64,000 bases of DNA, taken from assembly GCF_014191545.1 (NCBI RefSeq), contig NZ_AP023361.1, positions 1,392,501 to 1,456,500 of the forward strand, in the 5' to 3' direction. Every line of letters starts with the position of its first letter. Positions within the stretch are counted from its first letter, which is position 1. The DNA is from Terrihabitans soli (GTDB taxonomy: Bacteria; Pseudomonadota; Alphaproteobacteria; Rhizobiales; Methylopilaceae). Below are positions 50,132-60,292 of the stretch, piece by piece. Both the position numbers and the translations under genes were made by a program. A model generated the notes under the pieces. That model made no database searches and was not told the origin of the DNA. It saw only the letters and a list, made by a program, of their open reading frames with translations.

Positions 50132-50695
50132 ATGGCTGCCGCCTCTTTCGAGATCGACGAAATCAAGCGCCGCATGAACGGCGCCGTCTCGGTGCTCAAG
50201 ACCGAGCTCGGCGGGCTTCGGACCGGCCGCGCCTCGGTCAACCTGCTCGAGCCGGTGAATGTCGAGGCCTATGGCTCGCATATGCCGCTCAATCAGGTGG
50301 CCTCGGTCACCGTGCCGGAGCCGCGCATGCTGTCGGTTCAGGTCTGGGACAAGAGCATGGTCGGCGCCGTCGAGCGGGGCATTCGCGAGGCCAATCTCGG
50401 CCTCAACCCCATCATCGAGGGCCAGCTCCTGCGCATTCCGATCCCGGAACTGAACGCCGAGCGCCGGCAGGAGCTTGTTAAGGTTGGACACAAATATGCC
50501 GAGCAGGCGCGCATTGCTGTGCGACATGTGCGGCGCGACGGACTTGATCTTTTGAAGAAGCTCGAAAAGGACGGCGATATCACCGAAGATGACGAGCGCC
50601 GCAATTCCGATGCCGTGCAGAAAGCGACCGATCAGGCCATTGGCGAGATCGACCAGCTCCTGGCGACAAAGGAAAAGGAAATCACCCAGGTCTAG
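50132..50695 (+). CDS. frr: Ribosome recycling factor
   Basis: RRF splits the post-termination ribosome together with EF-G. The 187-residue product has the three-helix-bundle signatures [14 protein letters not shown] and the C-terminal part ending [20 protein letters not shown]. Length matches the family (185 in E. coli). Confidence 0.98.
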   Translation: MAAASFEIDEIKRRMNGAVSVLKTELGGLRTGRASVNLLEPVNVEAYGSHMPLNQVASVTVPEPRMLSVQVWDKSMVGAVERGIREANLGLNPIIEGQLLRIPIPELNAERRQELVKVGHKYAEQARIAVRHVRRDGLDLLKKLEKDGDITEDDERRNSDAVQKATDQAIGEIDQLLATKEKEITQV

Positions 50696-50722
50696 TTCGA
50701 CCAGAAAGGTCTGGCCGCGCGG

Positions 50723-51481
50723 ATGAGCGCGATCGAACGCAAAGCTGAGGAGCCCGCCGGAGGCGGTGCTGCGGTCCCCGAGCACATTGCCATCATCATG
50801 GATGGCAATGGCCGCTGGGCGGCTGCGCGCGGCTTGCCGCGCGTCGAAGGCCATCGCCGCGGCGTCGAGGCTGTGCGGCGCGCGGTGAAAGCGGCGGGCG
50901 AACTCGGCGTGCGGTACCTCACGCTCTACAGCTTCTCGTCCGAAAACTGGTCGCGCCCGAAAAGCGAAATCCTCGATCTGATGAATCTGATGCGCCGTTT
51001 CGTGCGCGAGGACCTGGCCGAACTGCACAAGGGCAATGTGCGCGTGCGCATCATCGGCGAGCGGCGGGGCCTTGAAGCCGATATCCGCGCGCTGATCGAA
51101 GAGTGCGAAAATCTCACCCGCAATAACACCGCGCTGACGCTCGTCGTCGCCTTTAATTACGGCTCGCGTCAGGAGATCGCCGCGTCCGTACAAAAGATCG
51201 CCGCCGACGTTGCAGCCGGTAAAATCAGGCCTGACGAGATCACGCCCGAACTGATCGGGCAGGGGCTCGACACGTCGGGAATCCCCGATCCCGATCTCGT
51301 TATCCGCACCTCCGGCGAACAGCGTCTGTCGAATTTTCTTCTGTGGCAGGCGGCCTACGCGGAATTCGTCTTCATTCCGATGCACTGGCCCGATTTCAAC
51401 CGCGAGGCTCTGGAAGCGGCGCTTGCCGAATATCGCGGCCGCGAGCGGCGTTTCGGCGGGCTGGATTCGGGCCGGCGGTAA
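50723..51481 (+). CDS. uppS: Undecaprenyl diphosphate synthase
   Basis: UppS condenses isopentenyl diphosphate units onto farnesyl diphosphate to make the C55 carrier for peptidoglycan and polysaccharide export. The 252-residue protein has [17 protein letters not shown] with the catalytic Asp, the segment [14 protein letters not shown], and [20 protein letters not shown]. It starts 28 bp after frr. Confidence 0.97.
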   Translation: MSAIERKAEEPAGGGAAVPEHIAIIMDGNGRWAAARGLPRVEGHRRGVEAVRRAVKAAGELGVRYLTLYSFSSENWSRPKSEILDLMNLMRRFVREDLAELHKGNVRVRIIGERRGLEADIRALIEECENLTRNNTALTLVVAFNYGSRQEIAASVQKIAADVAAGKIRPDEITPELIGQGLDTSGIPDPDLVIRTSGEQRLSNFLLWQAAYAEFVFIPMHWPDFNREALEAALAEYRGRERRFGGLDSGRR

Positions 51482-51489
51482 AGGCCTCC

Positions 51490-52170
51490 ATGCCGCGCAA
51501 AACCTCTGAACTGAAAGCGCGGATCTTCTCCGGCATCGTGATGGCGGGCGCCGCGTTGTTCTGCGCCTGGCAGGGCGGCATTCTGCTGTTTATCTTCTGG
51601 CTTGCTGCCGCCATCGCCATTCTCGTCGAATGGTGGAAGCTGACGGGCGCGTCCGTCGGCTGGAAGTTTCCGGGCTTGGTCTATGCGGCGCTGGCGCTCG
51701 CGGCTCCCGTCATTTTGCGTATGGACGATGAACTCGGTTTTGCCGCGCTGCTGTGGCTGTTTGCGGTGGTGTGGGTGTCGGATGTGATGGCCTATGTCTG
51801 CGGCCGCCTGATCGGCGGGCCGAAGCTCTGGCCGCGCATCTCGCCCAACAAGACCTGGGCCGGTTTTATCGGCGGGACGGGTTTTTCGGTCGCCGCCGCG
51901 ACGGGAATCGCCTCTTTCTTCGCGGCGCCGGCCCTCATTCCGGTCGCAATCGTCAGCCTTATCGCCGCCGTGATCAGCCAGGGGGGCGACCTTTTTGAGT
52001 CCTCCCTGAAACGCCGTTTCGGGGTAAAAGACAGCAGCAAGCTGATCCCCGGTCATGGCGGAGTCATGGACCGGCTCGATGGCTTTGTCCTGGCCGGCGG
52101 TTTTGCCCTGATCCTGGGCCTGTTGCGCGGCGGCTTTGAAGCCGCTGGACGCGGAGTTTTAATGTGGTGA
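51490..52170 (+). CDS. cdsA: Phosphatidate cytidylyltransferase, compact form
   Basis: CdsA makes CDP-diacylglycerol, the precursor of all phospholipids. The family signature is intact: SSLKRRFGVKDSSKLIPGHG followed by GVMDRLD. At 226 residues it is shorter than E. coli CdsA (285), with fewer membrane segments in the middle. No in-frame upstream extension looks real, since upstream sequence is uppS in another frame. It starts 9 bp after uppS and overlaps dxr. Confidence 0.93.
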   Translation: MPRKTSELKARIFSGIVMAGAALFCAWQGGILLFIFWLAAAIAILVEWWKLTGASVGWKFPGLVYAALALAAPVILRMDDELGFAALLWLFAVVWVSDVMAYVCGRLIGGPKLWPRISPNKTWAGFIGGTGFSVAAATGIASFFAAPALIPVAIVSLIAAVISQGGDLFESSLKRRFGVKDSSKLIPGHGGVMDRLDGFVLAGGFALILGLLRGGFEAAGRGVLMW

Positions 52171-53372
52171 CAACGGCTTACGACAAGTCCAACCCTCGCA
52201 GCGTGACCCTTCTGGGAGCGACGGGTTCGATTGGCCGCTCGACGGTCGATCTGCTGCTCCAGGACCCGGACCGCTACACGGTCGAGGCGGTGGCCTCGGG
52301 CAATGACGCCAAAGCCTTGGCCGAGGTCGCCAAAACCCTCAAAGCGAAGATCGCCGTTGTCTCAAACCCTAGCTCTTACAATGAGTTAAAGGAGCTTCTT
52401 GCAGACAGCGGCATCGAGACCGCCGCGGGCGAAGAGGCCATGTGCGAGGCTGCTACCCGCAAGGTCGACTGGACGCTCGGCGCCATTGCCGGTGCGGCGG
52501 GCCTCCGGCCCACCATCGCCGCGGTGCGTCGGGGCGGAATGATCGGCCTTGCCAACAAGGAATGCCTCGTCTGTGCCGGCGAGGCCTTCATGCGCGACGC
52601 GAGGGAGGCAGGGGCCGAGATCCTGCCGGTCGATTCCGAGCACAACGCCATCGCCCAGGCGCTGATGTCCGGCAAGGCCCATGAGGTCTCTAAGATCATC
52701 CTGACGGCTTCGGGCGGCCCGTTCCGGACCTGGACGCGCGAGCAGATCGCCGCCGCCAAGCCCGAACACGCCCTGAAGCACCCGACTTGGACGATGGGCC
52801 GGAAGGTCACGATCGACAGCGCCAGCCTTATGAACAAGGGGCTGGAACTAATTGAAGCACATCATCTTTTTAATGTCGGAAGCGATCAGCTCGATGTTCT
52901 CGTCCACCCCCAGTCGGTGGTTCATGGCCTGGTCAGCTTCTCCGACGGCTCGGTTGTTGCCGGCCTTGCCCCGGCCGATATGCGGGTGCCGATCGCCCAT
53001 TGCCTCGGCTGGCCGGACCGCCTCGTCACCAATGTGACGCCGCTCGACCTCGCCAAGGTCGGCTCGCTGACCTTCGAGCCGGTCGATCATGCGCGATTCC
53101 CGGCGCTTAAACTGGCGCTGGCGGCTCTCGACGAGGGCGGGGGCATTCCGACCATTCTGAACGCCGCGAACGAGATCGCCGTGGCGGCCTTCCTCGACCA
53201 CAAACTGGACTTTCCGGGTATTCCGCATCTTGTGGAAACCGTGATCGGAAAGGCTAAGGGGAAGGGACTCGCCAGAACCCCGCAAAGCGTGGAAGATGCT
53301 CTGAATCTCGATCGGGAAGCGCGGCGCCTGGCGGTCGAGGAATTGCCCACGCCGCCGGTCTTTGCCGCCTGA
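52164..53372 (+). CDS. dxr: 1-deoxy-D-xylulose 5-phosphate reductoisomerase
   Basis: Dxr makes methylerythritol phosphate, the first committed step of the non-mevalonate isoprenoid pathway that feeds UppS. The 402-residue protein has the NADPH site LLGATGSIGRSTVDLL, the metal ligands in ILPVDSEHNAI, and SASLMNKGLELIEAHHLF. It starts at tandem GTG codons (52164, 52167) within the cdsA end. Confidence 0.97.
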   Translation: MVTTAYDKSNPRSVTLLGATGSIGRSTVDLLLQDPDRYTVEAVASGNDAKALAEVAKTLKAKIAVVSNPSSYNELKELLADSGIETAAGEEAMCEAATRKVDWTLGAIAGAAGLRPTIAAVRRGGMIGLANKECLVCAGEAFMRDAREAGAEILPVDSEHNAIAQALMSGKAHEVSKIILTASGGPFRTWTREQIAAAKPEHALKHPTWTMGRKVTIDSASLMNKGLELIEAHHLFNVGSDQLDVLVHPQSVVHGLVSFSDGSVVAGLAPADMRVPIAHCLGWPDRLVTNVTPLDLAKVGSLTFEPVDHARFPALKLALAALDEGGGIPTILNAANEIAVAAFLDHKLDFPGIPHLVETVIGKAKGKGLARTPQSVEDALNLDREARRLAVEELPTPPVFAA

Positions 53373-53397
53373 TTGGCGGACGGGAAAACCAATAAAA

Positions 53398-54537
53398 ATG
53401 CTGCAGCAGATCATCGATTTCGTTCAATCCGCGCTGCTTTACAGCCTGCCTTATCTCGGCGTGCTGGCCGTCGTGATTTTCATCCACGAAATGGGTCATT
53501 TCCTCGTCGCCCGCTGGTGCGGGGTGAAGGTTCTGACCTTCTCGATGGGCTTTGGTCCTGAACTCTGGCACCGCTTCGACAAGCACGGCACGCGCTGGCG
53601 CCTCGCCGCCGTCCCGCTCGGCGGTTATGTGAAATTCTACGGCGACGAGAACGCGGCAAGCGCCCCGGCGCGCGATAAACTCGCAAAAATGAGCGCCAAG
53701 GAGCGCCGTCTCAGCTTCTCCGGTCAGCCGGTGCTCAAGCGCTCCGCCATTGTCGCGGCCGGGCCGATCGCCAATTTCATCCTGACCATCGCGATTTTCG
53801 CCGGCACGTTCTACTTCGTCGGCCGCCCGATCACGGTCGCGCAGGTGGATCGCGTCGCCGAGGGCAGCGCCGCCCAGAAGGCCGGTTTTCAGGTCCGCGA
53901 CCTGATCCTTGCCATCGACGGTTCGACCATCGAGAGCTTCTCCGACATGCAGCGCATCGTGCGGATCAGCCCCGACCGGACGCTGAATTTCCGCGTTCTG
54001 CGCGATGGCCGCGAGATCGACGTCCAGGCGACGCCGCAGCGCCAGGAGGTCAAGGACGTCTTCGGCCAGGTCCACCGGATCGGCATTATCGGCATCAGCC
54101 GCAGCGAAGCGGCGGGCGATGTCCGGCACAAGAATTACGGGCTGGGCGAGGCGCTTGTCGCCGGCGTTCAGGAAACCTGGTTCGTCGTCGACCGGACGTT
54201 CGACTATATCGGCGGGGTGATCACCGGCCGCGAATCGGCCGATCAGATCTCGGGCCCGATTCGCATCGCCCAGGTCTCGGGGCAGGCGGCCAAGCTCGGC
54301 TTCGACGTCCTTCTGAACTTGACGGCGGTGCTGTCCGTGTCGATCGGCCTTCTGAACCTATTCCCAATCCCGCTGCTCGATGGCGGCCATCTGCTCTACT
54401 ACGCCATCGAAGCGGTAAGAGGCCGTCCTCTCAGTGAAAAAGCTCAAGAATTCGGCTTCAGGATCGGCATCGCCCTGGTTCTGACCCTGATGCTGTTCGC
54501 AACCTGGAACGATATTCTGAGTTTTAACCGGTCCTAG
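53398..54537 (+). CDS. rseP: Site-2 zinc metalloprotease RseP
   Basis: RseP is an inner-membrane protease that cleaves anti-sigma factors and remnant signal peptides. In 379 residues: zinc motif HEMGH at 30-34 in the first membrane helix, one PDZ domain (GSAAQKAGFQVRDLILAIDG), and the second metal-site motif FPIPLLDGGH near the C-terminus. The length suggests one recognisable PDZ domain where E. coli has two. ATG 53398 was chosen over the upstream ATG at 53362, inside dxr. bamA follows. Confidence 0.94.
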   Translation: MLQQIIDFVQSALLYSLPYLGVLAVVIFIHEMGHFLVARWCGVKVLTFSMGFGPELWHRFDKHGTRWRLAAVPLGGYVKFYGDENAASAPARDKLAKMSAKERRLSFSGQPVLKRSAIVAAGPIANFILTIAIFAGTFYFVGRPITVAQVDRVAEGSAAQKAGFQVRDLILAIDGSTIESFSDMQRIVRISPDRTLNFRVLRDGREIDVQATPQRQEVKDVFGQVHRIGIIGISRSEAAGDVRHKNYGLGEALVAGVQETWFVVDRTFDYIGGVITGRESADQISGPIRIAQVSGQAAKLGFDVLLNLTAVLSVSIGLLNLFPIPLLDGGHLLYYAIEAVRGRPLSEKAQEFGFRIGIALVLTLMLFATWNDILSFNRS

Positions 54538-54702
54538 TTGCCGCGGGGGCTCGTGGCATCGGTGCCACGCCCCTCTCTGAAAGGCTAAAATCCAAGCAGA
54601 AACGGGTTGCGGCGAACGGGAATCCGGTTAAGACCGATACGGCTGAACTGGTGACATTTGCCCGCTGGGTGGGGACCTGGCGGCTGTTAGGGTGGGGACC
54701 CC
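54538..54702 (+). promoter_or_regulatory. rseP-bamA spacer with hairpin and direct repeats
   Basis: CGTGGCA-TCGG-TGCCACG (54552-54569), extended by GGGG/CCCC, forms a strong hairpin right after rseP but has no T-run. GGGTGGGGACC occurs twice, at 54667-54677 and 54690-54700, in the same orientation with starts 23 bp apart. The second copy lies just before the bamA ATG and would serve as its ribosome-binding region. Confidence 0.45.
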
Positions 54703-57081
54703 ATGACCTTTGTGTACCGCGCGTTTGTACGACTGACCGCGGCCTATCTGTTCGTCGCCGGGCTCGCACTGCTCGGCGGCCTTGTCGCCGTGTCGCCGGC
54801 GCTTGCCCAGGCCAACATCACCGTCCGCGGCAACAGCCGCGTCGAAGCCGACGCGATCCGTGCCCATTTCTCCACCGCTCCCGGCGAACGCCTCGACAAC
54901 GTCAAGATCGATGAAGCTGTGAAGTCGCTCTACGCGACCGGCCTGTTCGAAGACGTCCGCGTTGCCCGCACCGGCGGCGGCCTCACGGTCACGGTCGTCG
55001 AAAACGCGGTGCTGAACCGCGTCTATTTCGAAGGCAACCAGAAGATCAAGGACGCGACGCTTGCGGCTGAGGTTCAGTCGAAGTCACGCGGTCCGTACAG
55101 CCAGACCGCGATCCAGAGCGACACCACCCGCATTCTCGAACTCTATCGCCGCGCCGGCCGCTACAACGCGACCGTCGAGCCGCAGGTCATTTCGCGCCCC
55201 AATGGCCGCGTCGATCTCGTCTTCAAGATCAACGAAGACTCGAAATCGAAAATCTCTGAAATCGAATTCGTCGGCAACGAAGCTTTCTCGGACGGCCGCC
55301 TGCGCGACGAGATGACGACGACCGAGTCGAATTTCATGAGCTGGCTGAAGACCTCGGACGTCTACGACACCGATCGTGTCAACGCCGACCTCGAACTCGT
55401 CCGCCGCTTCTATCTGAGCAAGGGCTATGCGGATTTCCGTATTGTCTCGTCGGAAGTGAACTACAGCAATGAGAGCAACGCCTTCGTCATCAAGGTGACG
55501 GTGGAAGAGGGCCCGATCTACAAATTCGCCGATGTGGGCGTCGAATCGACGGTCGCCGATGTCGATCCGAAAGTGCTCGAAGGGCTCATCAAGGGCGGCA
55601 AGGGCGATGTCTACAGCGCGACCGATGTCGAGAAGACGGTCGAGCAGATGTCGATCGAGCTTGCGACGCAGGGCTACGCTTTCGCGCAGGTTCGTCCGCG
55701 CGGCTCGCGCGACTACGAGAACCACACGGTGTCCGTCACCTATTCGGTGGAAGAGGGCGCGCGCGTATATGTCGAGCGCATCAATGTCCGCGGCAATACC
55801 CGTACGCGTGACTACGTCATTCGCCGCGAGTTCGATCTCGCCGAAGGCGATGCCTATAACCAGGCGCTGATCAATCGCGCAGAGCGCCGACTGAACCGTC
55901 TTGGCTTCTTCAAGGCTGTCCGCATCACGTCCGAGCCTGGCTCATCGCCGGACCGCCTGATTGTGAACGTCGATGTTGAAGATCAGCCCACCGGTGAATT
56001 CTCGGTCTCGGGCGGCTATTCGTCGGCCGACGGCCTGATCGCGGAATTCTCTGTCGCCGAAAAGAACCTCTTCGGCCGCGGCTATTATGTGAAGATCGGC
56101 ACGACCCAGGGTGAGCGCACCTCGGGTTATGACCTCAGCTTCACCGACCCCTATTTCCTCGGACGCCGTATCTCGGCGGGCTTCGACCTGTACCAGAAGG
56201 AACGTAAGAATTCGGATTATAACGCCTACGACCTCGATACGGTCGGCGGCGCTCTGCGTCTCGGGTTCCCGATCACTGACCCTCTGACCTTCGGCGTGAA
56301 TTATCAGATATATAATCGCGACATCAGCATCGATTCCGGTCTCACAGACGGCTGCTCGGAGAGCCCGTGCGCTGACCCGAGCGATGATCCGGAAGAAGCG
56401 TCGATCGCGCTGCAGGAAGCGGAAGGCGACACGCTGACCTCGCTGGCCGGCTACTCCTTCGTCTATAACTCGCTCGACAGCGTGCAGAATCCGAAGAACG
56501 GCATCCGCGCCGAATTCCGCCAGGATTTTGCCGGTCTCGGCGGCGATGCGGAATTCGTCCGTACGACCTTTGACGGCCGCTATTATCACGAGCTGCCGGC
56601 CGATCTCGTCGGCTTCGTGCGCCTGCAGGCCGGCCACATCGTCGGCTGGGGTGATGGAGATCTGACGATCCTCGACCATTTCAACAAGGGTCCGGATCTC
56701 GTCCGCGGCTTCGAGCCGTCGGGCATCGGCCCGCGCGACCGCGATACAGGTGACTCGCTTGGCGGCACCTATTACATCGGCGGTACGGCTGAAGTTCAGT
56801 TCCCGCTTCCGGTCATTCCGAAAGAGCTTGGTCTTAAGGGTGCGGTGTTTGCCGATGTCGGCACTTTGGCCGGCTACGAAGGTTGCGATCCCTGCACGGT
56901 TTCGTCGGGCACGTTCGACATCGATGTCGACCCGGCCGATGACATCCGTTCGTCGGTTGGCGTGTCGCTGCTGTGGCAGTCGCCCATGGGCCCGCTGCGC
57001 TTCGATTACGCCTGGGCGATCACCAAAGCCGACGCCGACGAAGAGCAGAACTTCCGCTTCTCCGGTGGCGGCCGGTTCTGA
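54703..57081 (+). CDS. bamA: Outer membrane protein assembly factor BamA
   Basis: BamA inserts beta-barrel proteins into the outer membrane. The 792-residue precursor has a signal peptide ending near residue 36 (SPALAQA), five POTRA repeats to about residue 430 (the first from ANITVRGNSRVEADAIRAHF), then the 16-strand barrel with TFDGRYYHELPADLVGFVRL and the ending NFRFSGGGRF with the aromatic last residue. A loop near residue 550 holds two cysteines (GCSESPC). It sits after rseP and before lpxD, the conserved order. Confidence 0.97.
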   Translation: MTFVYRAFVRLTAAYLFVAGLALLGGLVAVSPALAQANITVRGNSRVEADAIRAHFSTAPGERLDNVKIDEAVKSLYATGLFEDVRVARTGGGLTVTVVENAVLNRVYFEGNQKIKDATLAAEVQSKSRGPYSQTAIQSDTTRILELYRRAGRYNATVEPQVISRPNGRVDLVFKINEDSKSKISEIEFVGNEAFSDGRLRDEMTTTESNFMSWLKTSDVYDTDRVNADLELVRRFYLSKGYADFRIVSSEVNYSNESNAFVIKVTVEEGPIYKFADVGVESTVADVDPKVLEGLIKGGKGDVYSATDVEKTVEQMSIELATQGYAFAQVRPRGSRDYENHTVSVTYSVEEGARVYVERINVRGNTRTRDYVIRREFDLAEGDAYNQALINRAERRLNRLGFFKAVRITSEPGSSPDRLIVNVDVEDQPTGEFSVSGGYSSADGLIAEFSVAEKNLFGRGYYVKIGTTQGERTSGYDLSFTDPYFLGRRISAGFDLYQKERKNSDYNAYDLDTVGGALRLGFPITDPLTFGVNYQIYNRDISIDSGLTDGCSESPCADPSDDPEEASIALQEAEGDTLTSLAGYSFVYNSLDSVQNPKNGIRAEFRQDFAGLGGDAEFVRTTFDGRYYHELPADLVGFVRLQAGHIVGWGDGDLTILDHFNKGPDLVRGFEPSGIGPRDRDTGDSLGGTYYIGGTAEVQFPLPVIPKELGLKGAVFADVGTLAGYEGCDPCTVSSGTFDIDVDPADDIRSSVGVSLLWQSPMGPLRFDYAWAITKADADEEQNFRFSGGGRF

Positions 57082-57135
57082 TAGACCGGGCCTGGGCGGC
57101 CGTCCGGCCGCCTGGCTTTTTTCCGGTTCCGGCTG

Positions 57136-58182
57136 ATGGGTGATCCTCGTTTCTTTGCTGCGCCTGATGCGGTGTCCCTTTCGGACATCGCGGCGGCGAC
57201 GGGCGCGGAGCTCCGCGGCGATGGCAGCCGTGTCGTGACCGGCGTTGCCGCCATCGAGCAAGCCGGCCCTTCCGATCTCGCTTATCTCGACAACGCCGCC
57301 TACGGCTCTGCGATCGCAACGACGCGCGCTGCTGCGGTGGTCGTTGCACGCAAGCTTTTGGACAAAGCGCCCGCCGGTTTGACGCTTCTTGTGACGGATG
57401 ATCCGTACCGCGTCTTCGCCCAGGCGGCCGCCAAACTATTCCCCGCCGCGATGCGCAGTGCGCCGGTGTTCCAGGAGCGCGGGATCGCGCCCGGCGCCTT
57501 TGTCCATCCCGATGCCCGTCTCGAACAGGATGTTACCGTCGATCCCGGCGCGGTGATCGGGCCGCGTGCTGAAATAGGATCCGGCAGCGTCATCTGCGCC
57601 AATGCGGTGATCGGCCCCGATGTCCGTATCGGCCGGTCCTGCAGCATCGGCCCAGGCTCGAGCATCGTGCATGCGCTGATCGGCAACCGCGTCACCATCC
57701 ACCCGGGGGCGCGGATCGGGCAGGACGGCTTCGGCTATGCCATGGGCCGCAAGGGCCATCTGAAAGTGCCGCAGATCGGCCGCGTCATAATCCAGGACGA
57801 TGTCGATATCGGCGCCGGCACTTGTATCGACCGCGGCTCGACGCGCGACACGATCATCGGCGAAGGCACCAAGATCGATAACCTCGTCCAGATCGCCCAT
57901 AACGTGGTGATCGGCCGCCATTGCATCATCGTTTCGCAGGTCGGCATTTCCGGCTCCTGCACGCTCGGGGATTTTGCCGTTCTCGGCGGCCAGGTGGGCC
58001 TGGCCGGCCATCTCGACATCGGTGCGGGGGCCCAGATCGGGGCCCAGTCCGGGGTCATGCAGGACGTTCCGCCCGGCGCCAGGATGGGCGGTTCTCCGGC
58101 TTTGCCAATGCGGGAGTGGCTCCGTATAACGGCCATCCTGCGCAAGATGACCCGTAAGGGCGCCCCGGACGAGAAGCTCTGA
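57136..58182 (+). CDS. lpxD: UDP-3-O-acylglucosamine N-acyltransferase
   Basis: LpxD adds the second hydroxyacyl chain in lipid A synthesis. The 348-residue protein has the N-terminal uridine-binding domain and a left-handed beta-helix of hexapeptide repeats (for example [20 protein letters not shown]). The likely catalytic His, at about residue 255, lies in [12 protein letters not shown]. It starts 54 bp after bamA. Confidence 0.97.
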   Translation: MGDPRFFAAPDAVSLSDIAAATGAELRGDGSRVVTGVAAIEQAGPSDLAYLDNAAYGSAIATTRAAAVVVARKLLDKAPAGLTLLVTDDPYRVFAQAAAKLFPAAMRSAPVFQERGIAPGAFVHPDARLEQDVTVDPGAVIGPRAEIGSGSVICANAVIGPDVRIGRSCSIGPGSSIVHALIGNRVTIHPGARIGQDGFGYAMGRKGHLKVPQIGRVIIQDDVDIGAGTCIDRGSTRDTIIGEGTKIDNLVQIAHNVVIGRHCIIVSQVGISGSCTLGDFAVLGGQVGLAGHLDIGAGAQIGAQSGVMQDVPPGARMGGSPALPMREWLRITAILRKMTRKGAPDEKL

Positions 58183-58195
58183 AGGATAAGACTCC

Positions 58196-58651
58196 GTGAC
58201 GGAAACGAAGACGCTGGATTCGGCAGACATTGGCCGGATCCTCCAATATCTGCCCCATCGCTACCCGTTCCTCCTGATCGACAAGATCATCGAGATGAAT
58301 GGCGATGAGAGCTGCATCGGCATCAAGAATGTCACGATCAACGAACCGCATTTTCAGGGGCATTTCCCTAAAATGCCGATCATGCCGGGCGTTCTTCTGA
58401 TCGAGGCGATGGCGCAGACCGCCGGCGCGCTGTGGGTCTCGGCCAATGGTGCCGACAAGCCGAAGCTCGTCTATTTCGTCACGATCGATAATTGCAAATT
58501 CCGCAAGCCGGTCGTCCCGGGCGATCAGGTCCGTATTCACATCCAGAAGATCAAGGGACGTCAGGGCATCTGGTGGTTCCGCGGCATCGCAAAGGTCGAC
58601 GATCAGGTCGTCGCCGAAGCCGATGTCTCCGCCCGTATTGCCGACGCCTGA
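58196..58651 (+). CDS. fabZ: 3-hydroxyacyl-[acyl-carrier-protein] dehydratase FabZ
   Basis: FabZ dehydrates 3-hydroxyacyl-ACP in fatty acid elongation and competes with LpxA and LpxD for hydroxyacyl-ACP. The 151-residue hotdog protein shows [13 protein letters not shown], and [20 protein letters not shown] with the catalytic His and Glu. The GTG start is supported by AAGGA about 9 nt upstream. Confidence 0.97.
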   Translation: MTETKTLDSADIGRILQYLPHRYPFLLIDKIIEMNGDESCIGIKNVTINEPHFQGHFPKMPIMPGVLLIEAMAQTAGALWVSANGADKPKLVYFVTIDNCKFRKPVVPGDQVRIHIQKIKGRQGIWWFRGIAKVDDQVVAEADVSARIADA

Positions 58652-58653
58652 TC

Positions 58654-59451
58654 ATGTCGAAAATTCACGCAACGGCGATCATCGAGGACGGAGCGCGCAT
58701 CGGCGACGATGTGACGATTGGGCCTTATTGCCATATCGGACCCGATGTCGAACTCGGCGCGGGCAGCGAGCTGCAATCCCATGTGGTGCTCGCCGGCCGC
58801 ACGAAGATCGGCGTCCGCACGCGCATTTATCCCTTCGCCTCGCTCGGCCATCCGCCGCAGGACCTGAAATACAGAGGCGAGCTGTCAACGCTCTCGATCG
58901 GCGACGAATGCCTGATCCGCGAAGGCGTGACGATGAACCCCGGCACCGAGGGCGGCGGCATGAAAACCGTTGTCGGCAGCCGCTGTGCGTTTCTCGCCGG
59001 CTCGCATGTCGGCCATGACTGCCATGTCGGCGACAATGTCATCCTGTCGAACAATGTGATGCTCGCCGGTCATGTGAGCGTCGGCGATTTTGTCATCATG
59101 GGCGGCGGGTCGGCGATCGCGCAGTTCCACCGTATCGGTGCGCATGCCTTTGTCGGCGGCCTGACCGGCGTACGCGGCGATCTCATTCCGTACGGACTTG
59201 CGACCGGCGACTGGGCGCGACTCGAAGGTCTCAATCTCGTCGGCCTGAAGCGCCGCAATTTCGATCGCGATCAGGTCAATGCGCTGCGCCGCGCCTATCG
59301 CCTGCTCTTTGCCGATGAAGGCACGCTGTCGGAACGTGTCAACGATGTGGCGGAAGAATTTGCCGGCGTTCCCATTGTGCAGGAGGTGGTGGACTTCCTG
59401 CGCAGCGCCGGAGATCGCGCGATCTGCACGCCGCGCGAGACCGCAGGCTAA
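58654..59451 (+). CDS. lpxA: UDP-N-acetylglucosamine acyltransferase
   Basis: LpxA performs the first step of lipid A synthesis. The 265-residue trimeric beta-helix enzyme opens with IHATAIIEDGARIGDDVTIG and has catalytic His121 in GSHVGHDCHVGDN. ATG 58654 lies two bases after the fabZ stop; the longer upstream frame is fabZ read out of frame. Confidence 0.97.
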   Translation: MSKIHATAIIEDGARIGDDVTIGPYCHIGPDVELGAGSELQSHVVLAGRTKIGVRTRIYPFASLGHPPQDLKYRGELSTLSIGDECLIREGVTMNPGTEGGGMKTVVGSRCAFLAGSHVGHDCHVGDNVILSNNVMLAGHVSVGDFVIMGGGSAIAQFHRIGAHAFVGGLTGVRGDLIPYGLATGDWARLEGLNLVGLKRRNFDRDQVNALRRAYRLLFADEGTLSERVNDVAEEFAGVPIVQEVVDFLRSAGDRAICTPRETAG

Positions 59452-59452
59452 A

Positions 59453-60292
59453 GTGACAGCGGCCGCGCCCCTTGCGCTGGTGTGCGGCGCCGGGCAGTTT
59501 CCGCTCGCTGTAGCGGACGCGGTGACGGCATCCGGTCGTCCCATCTATCTCATCGGCGTGCGCGGAGCGGCCGATCCGGCCATTTCGAAATATCCGCATG
59601 ACTGGATTGGCATGGGCCGCCTCGGGCGCATGCTGAGGCTGGCGCGAGACGCGGGCGCGAAAGACATCGCCTTTGTCGGAGCGGTGCCGCGTCCGTCGAT
59701 GAGTCTCGATTTCATTCCCGATCTGCGCTTCCTCAAACTGATGCTGCGCTATCTCGGCGGCGGCGATAACGACATGCTCACGCATTTCGCCCGCGAGGTG
59801 GAGAGCAAGGGCCTGCGCGTGCGGGGCGTGCACGAAGTCGCGCCCGGACTCATTCTGCCTTCGGGCGTGATCGGCAAGCATGTGCCGTCCGCCGAGGCAC
59901 AGGCGGCGGCCCTGCTTGGTATGGAGGTGCTGGGTGCTCTCGGTCCGTACGATATCGGGCAGGGCGCGGTCGTTGCCGATCGCCGCGTCATCGCGATTGA
60001 GGCCGCGGAAGGCACGGATGCGATGCTCGAACGTGTCGCAGATCTGCGCAGCTCCGGCCGCCTGAAGACCGCCGCGGGCAAGAGCGTGTTCGTGAAGGCC
60101 TCAAAACGTGGGCAGGATCTCAGGCTCGATACGCCCGCCATCGGCACGGCGACCGTCGAGAAGGTGAAGCAGGCGGGGCTTGCCGGCATCGCTGTTGCGG
60201 CCGGCCAGGTGATGACGCCCGATCTCGGCGCGCTGATCGATGCCGCGGATAAAGCCGGGCTCTTCATCTTCGGTGTGGAACCGAGCGCATGA
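59453..60292 (+). CDS. lpxI: UDP-2,3-diacylglucosamine pyrophosphatase LpxI
   Basis: LpxI splits UDP-diacylglucosamine to lipid X and replaces LpxH in alphaproteobacteria. The 279-residue protein shows LALVCGAGQFPLAVADAV at the N-terminus, the C-terminal catalytic domain opening LGALGPYDIGQGAVV, and GKSVFVKASKRGQDLRLDTP. It starts at GTG 59453, one base after lpxA, and overlaps lpxB. No lpxH is seen in the cluster. Confidence 0.94.
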   Translation: MTAAAPLALVCGAGQFPLAVADAVTASGRPIYLIGVRGAADPAISKYPHDWIGMGRLGRMLRLARDAGAKDIAFVGAVPRPSMSLDFIPDLRFLKLMLRYLGGGDNDMLTHFAREVESKGLRVRGVHEVAPGLILPSGVIGKHVPSAEAQAAALLGMEVLGALGPYDIGQGAVVADRRVIAIEAAEGTDAMLERVADLRSSGRLKTAAGKSVFVKASKRGQDLRLDTPAIGTATVEKVKQAGLAGIAVAAGQVMTPDLGALIDAADKAGLFIFGVEPSA

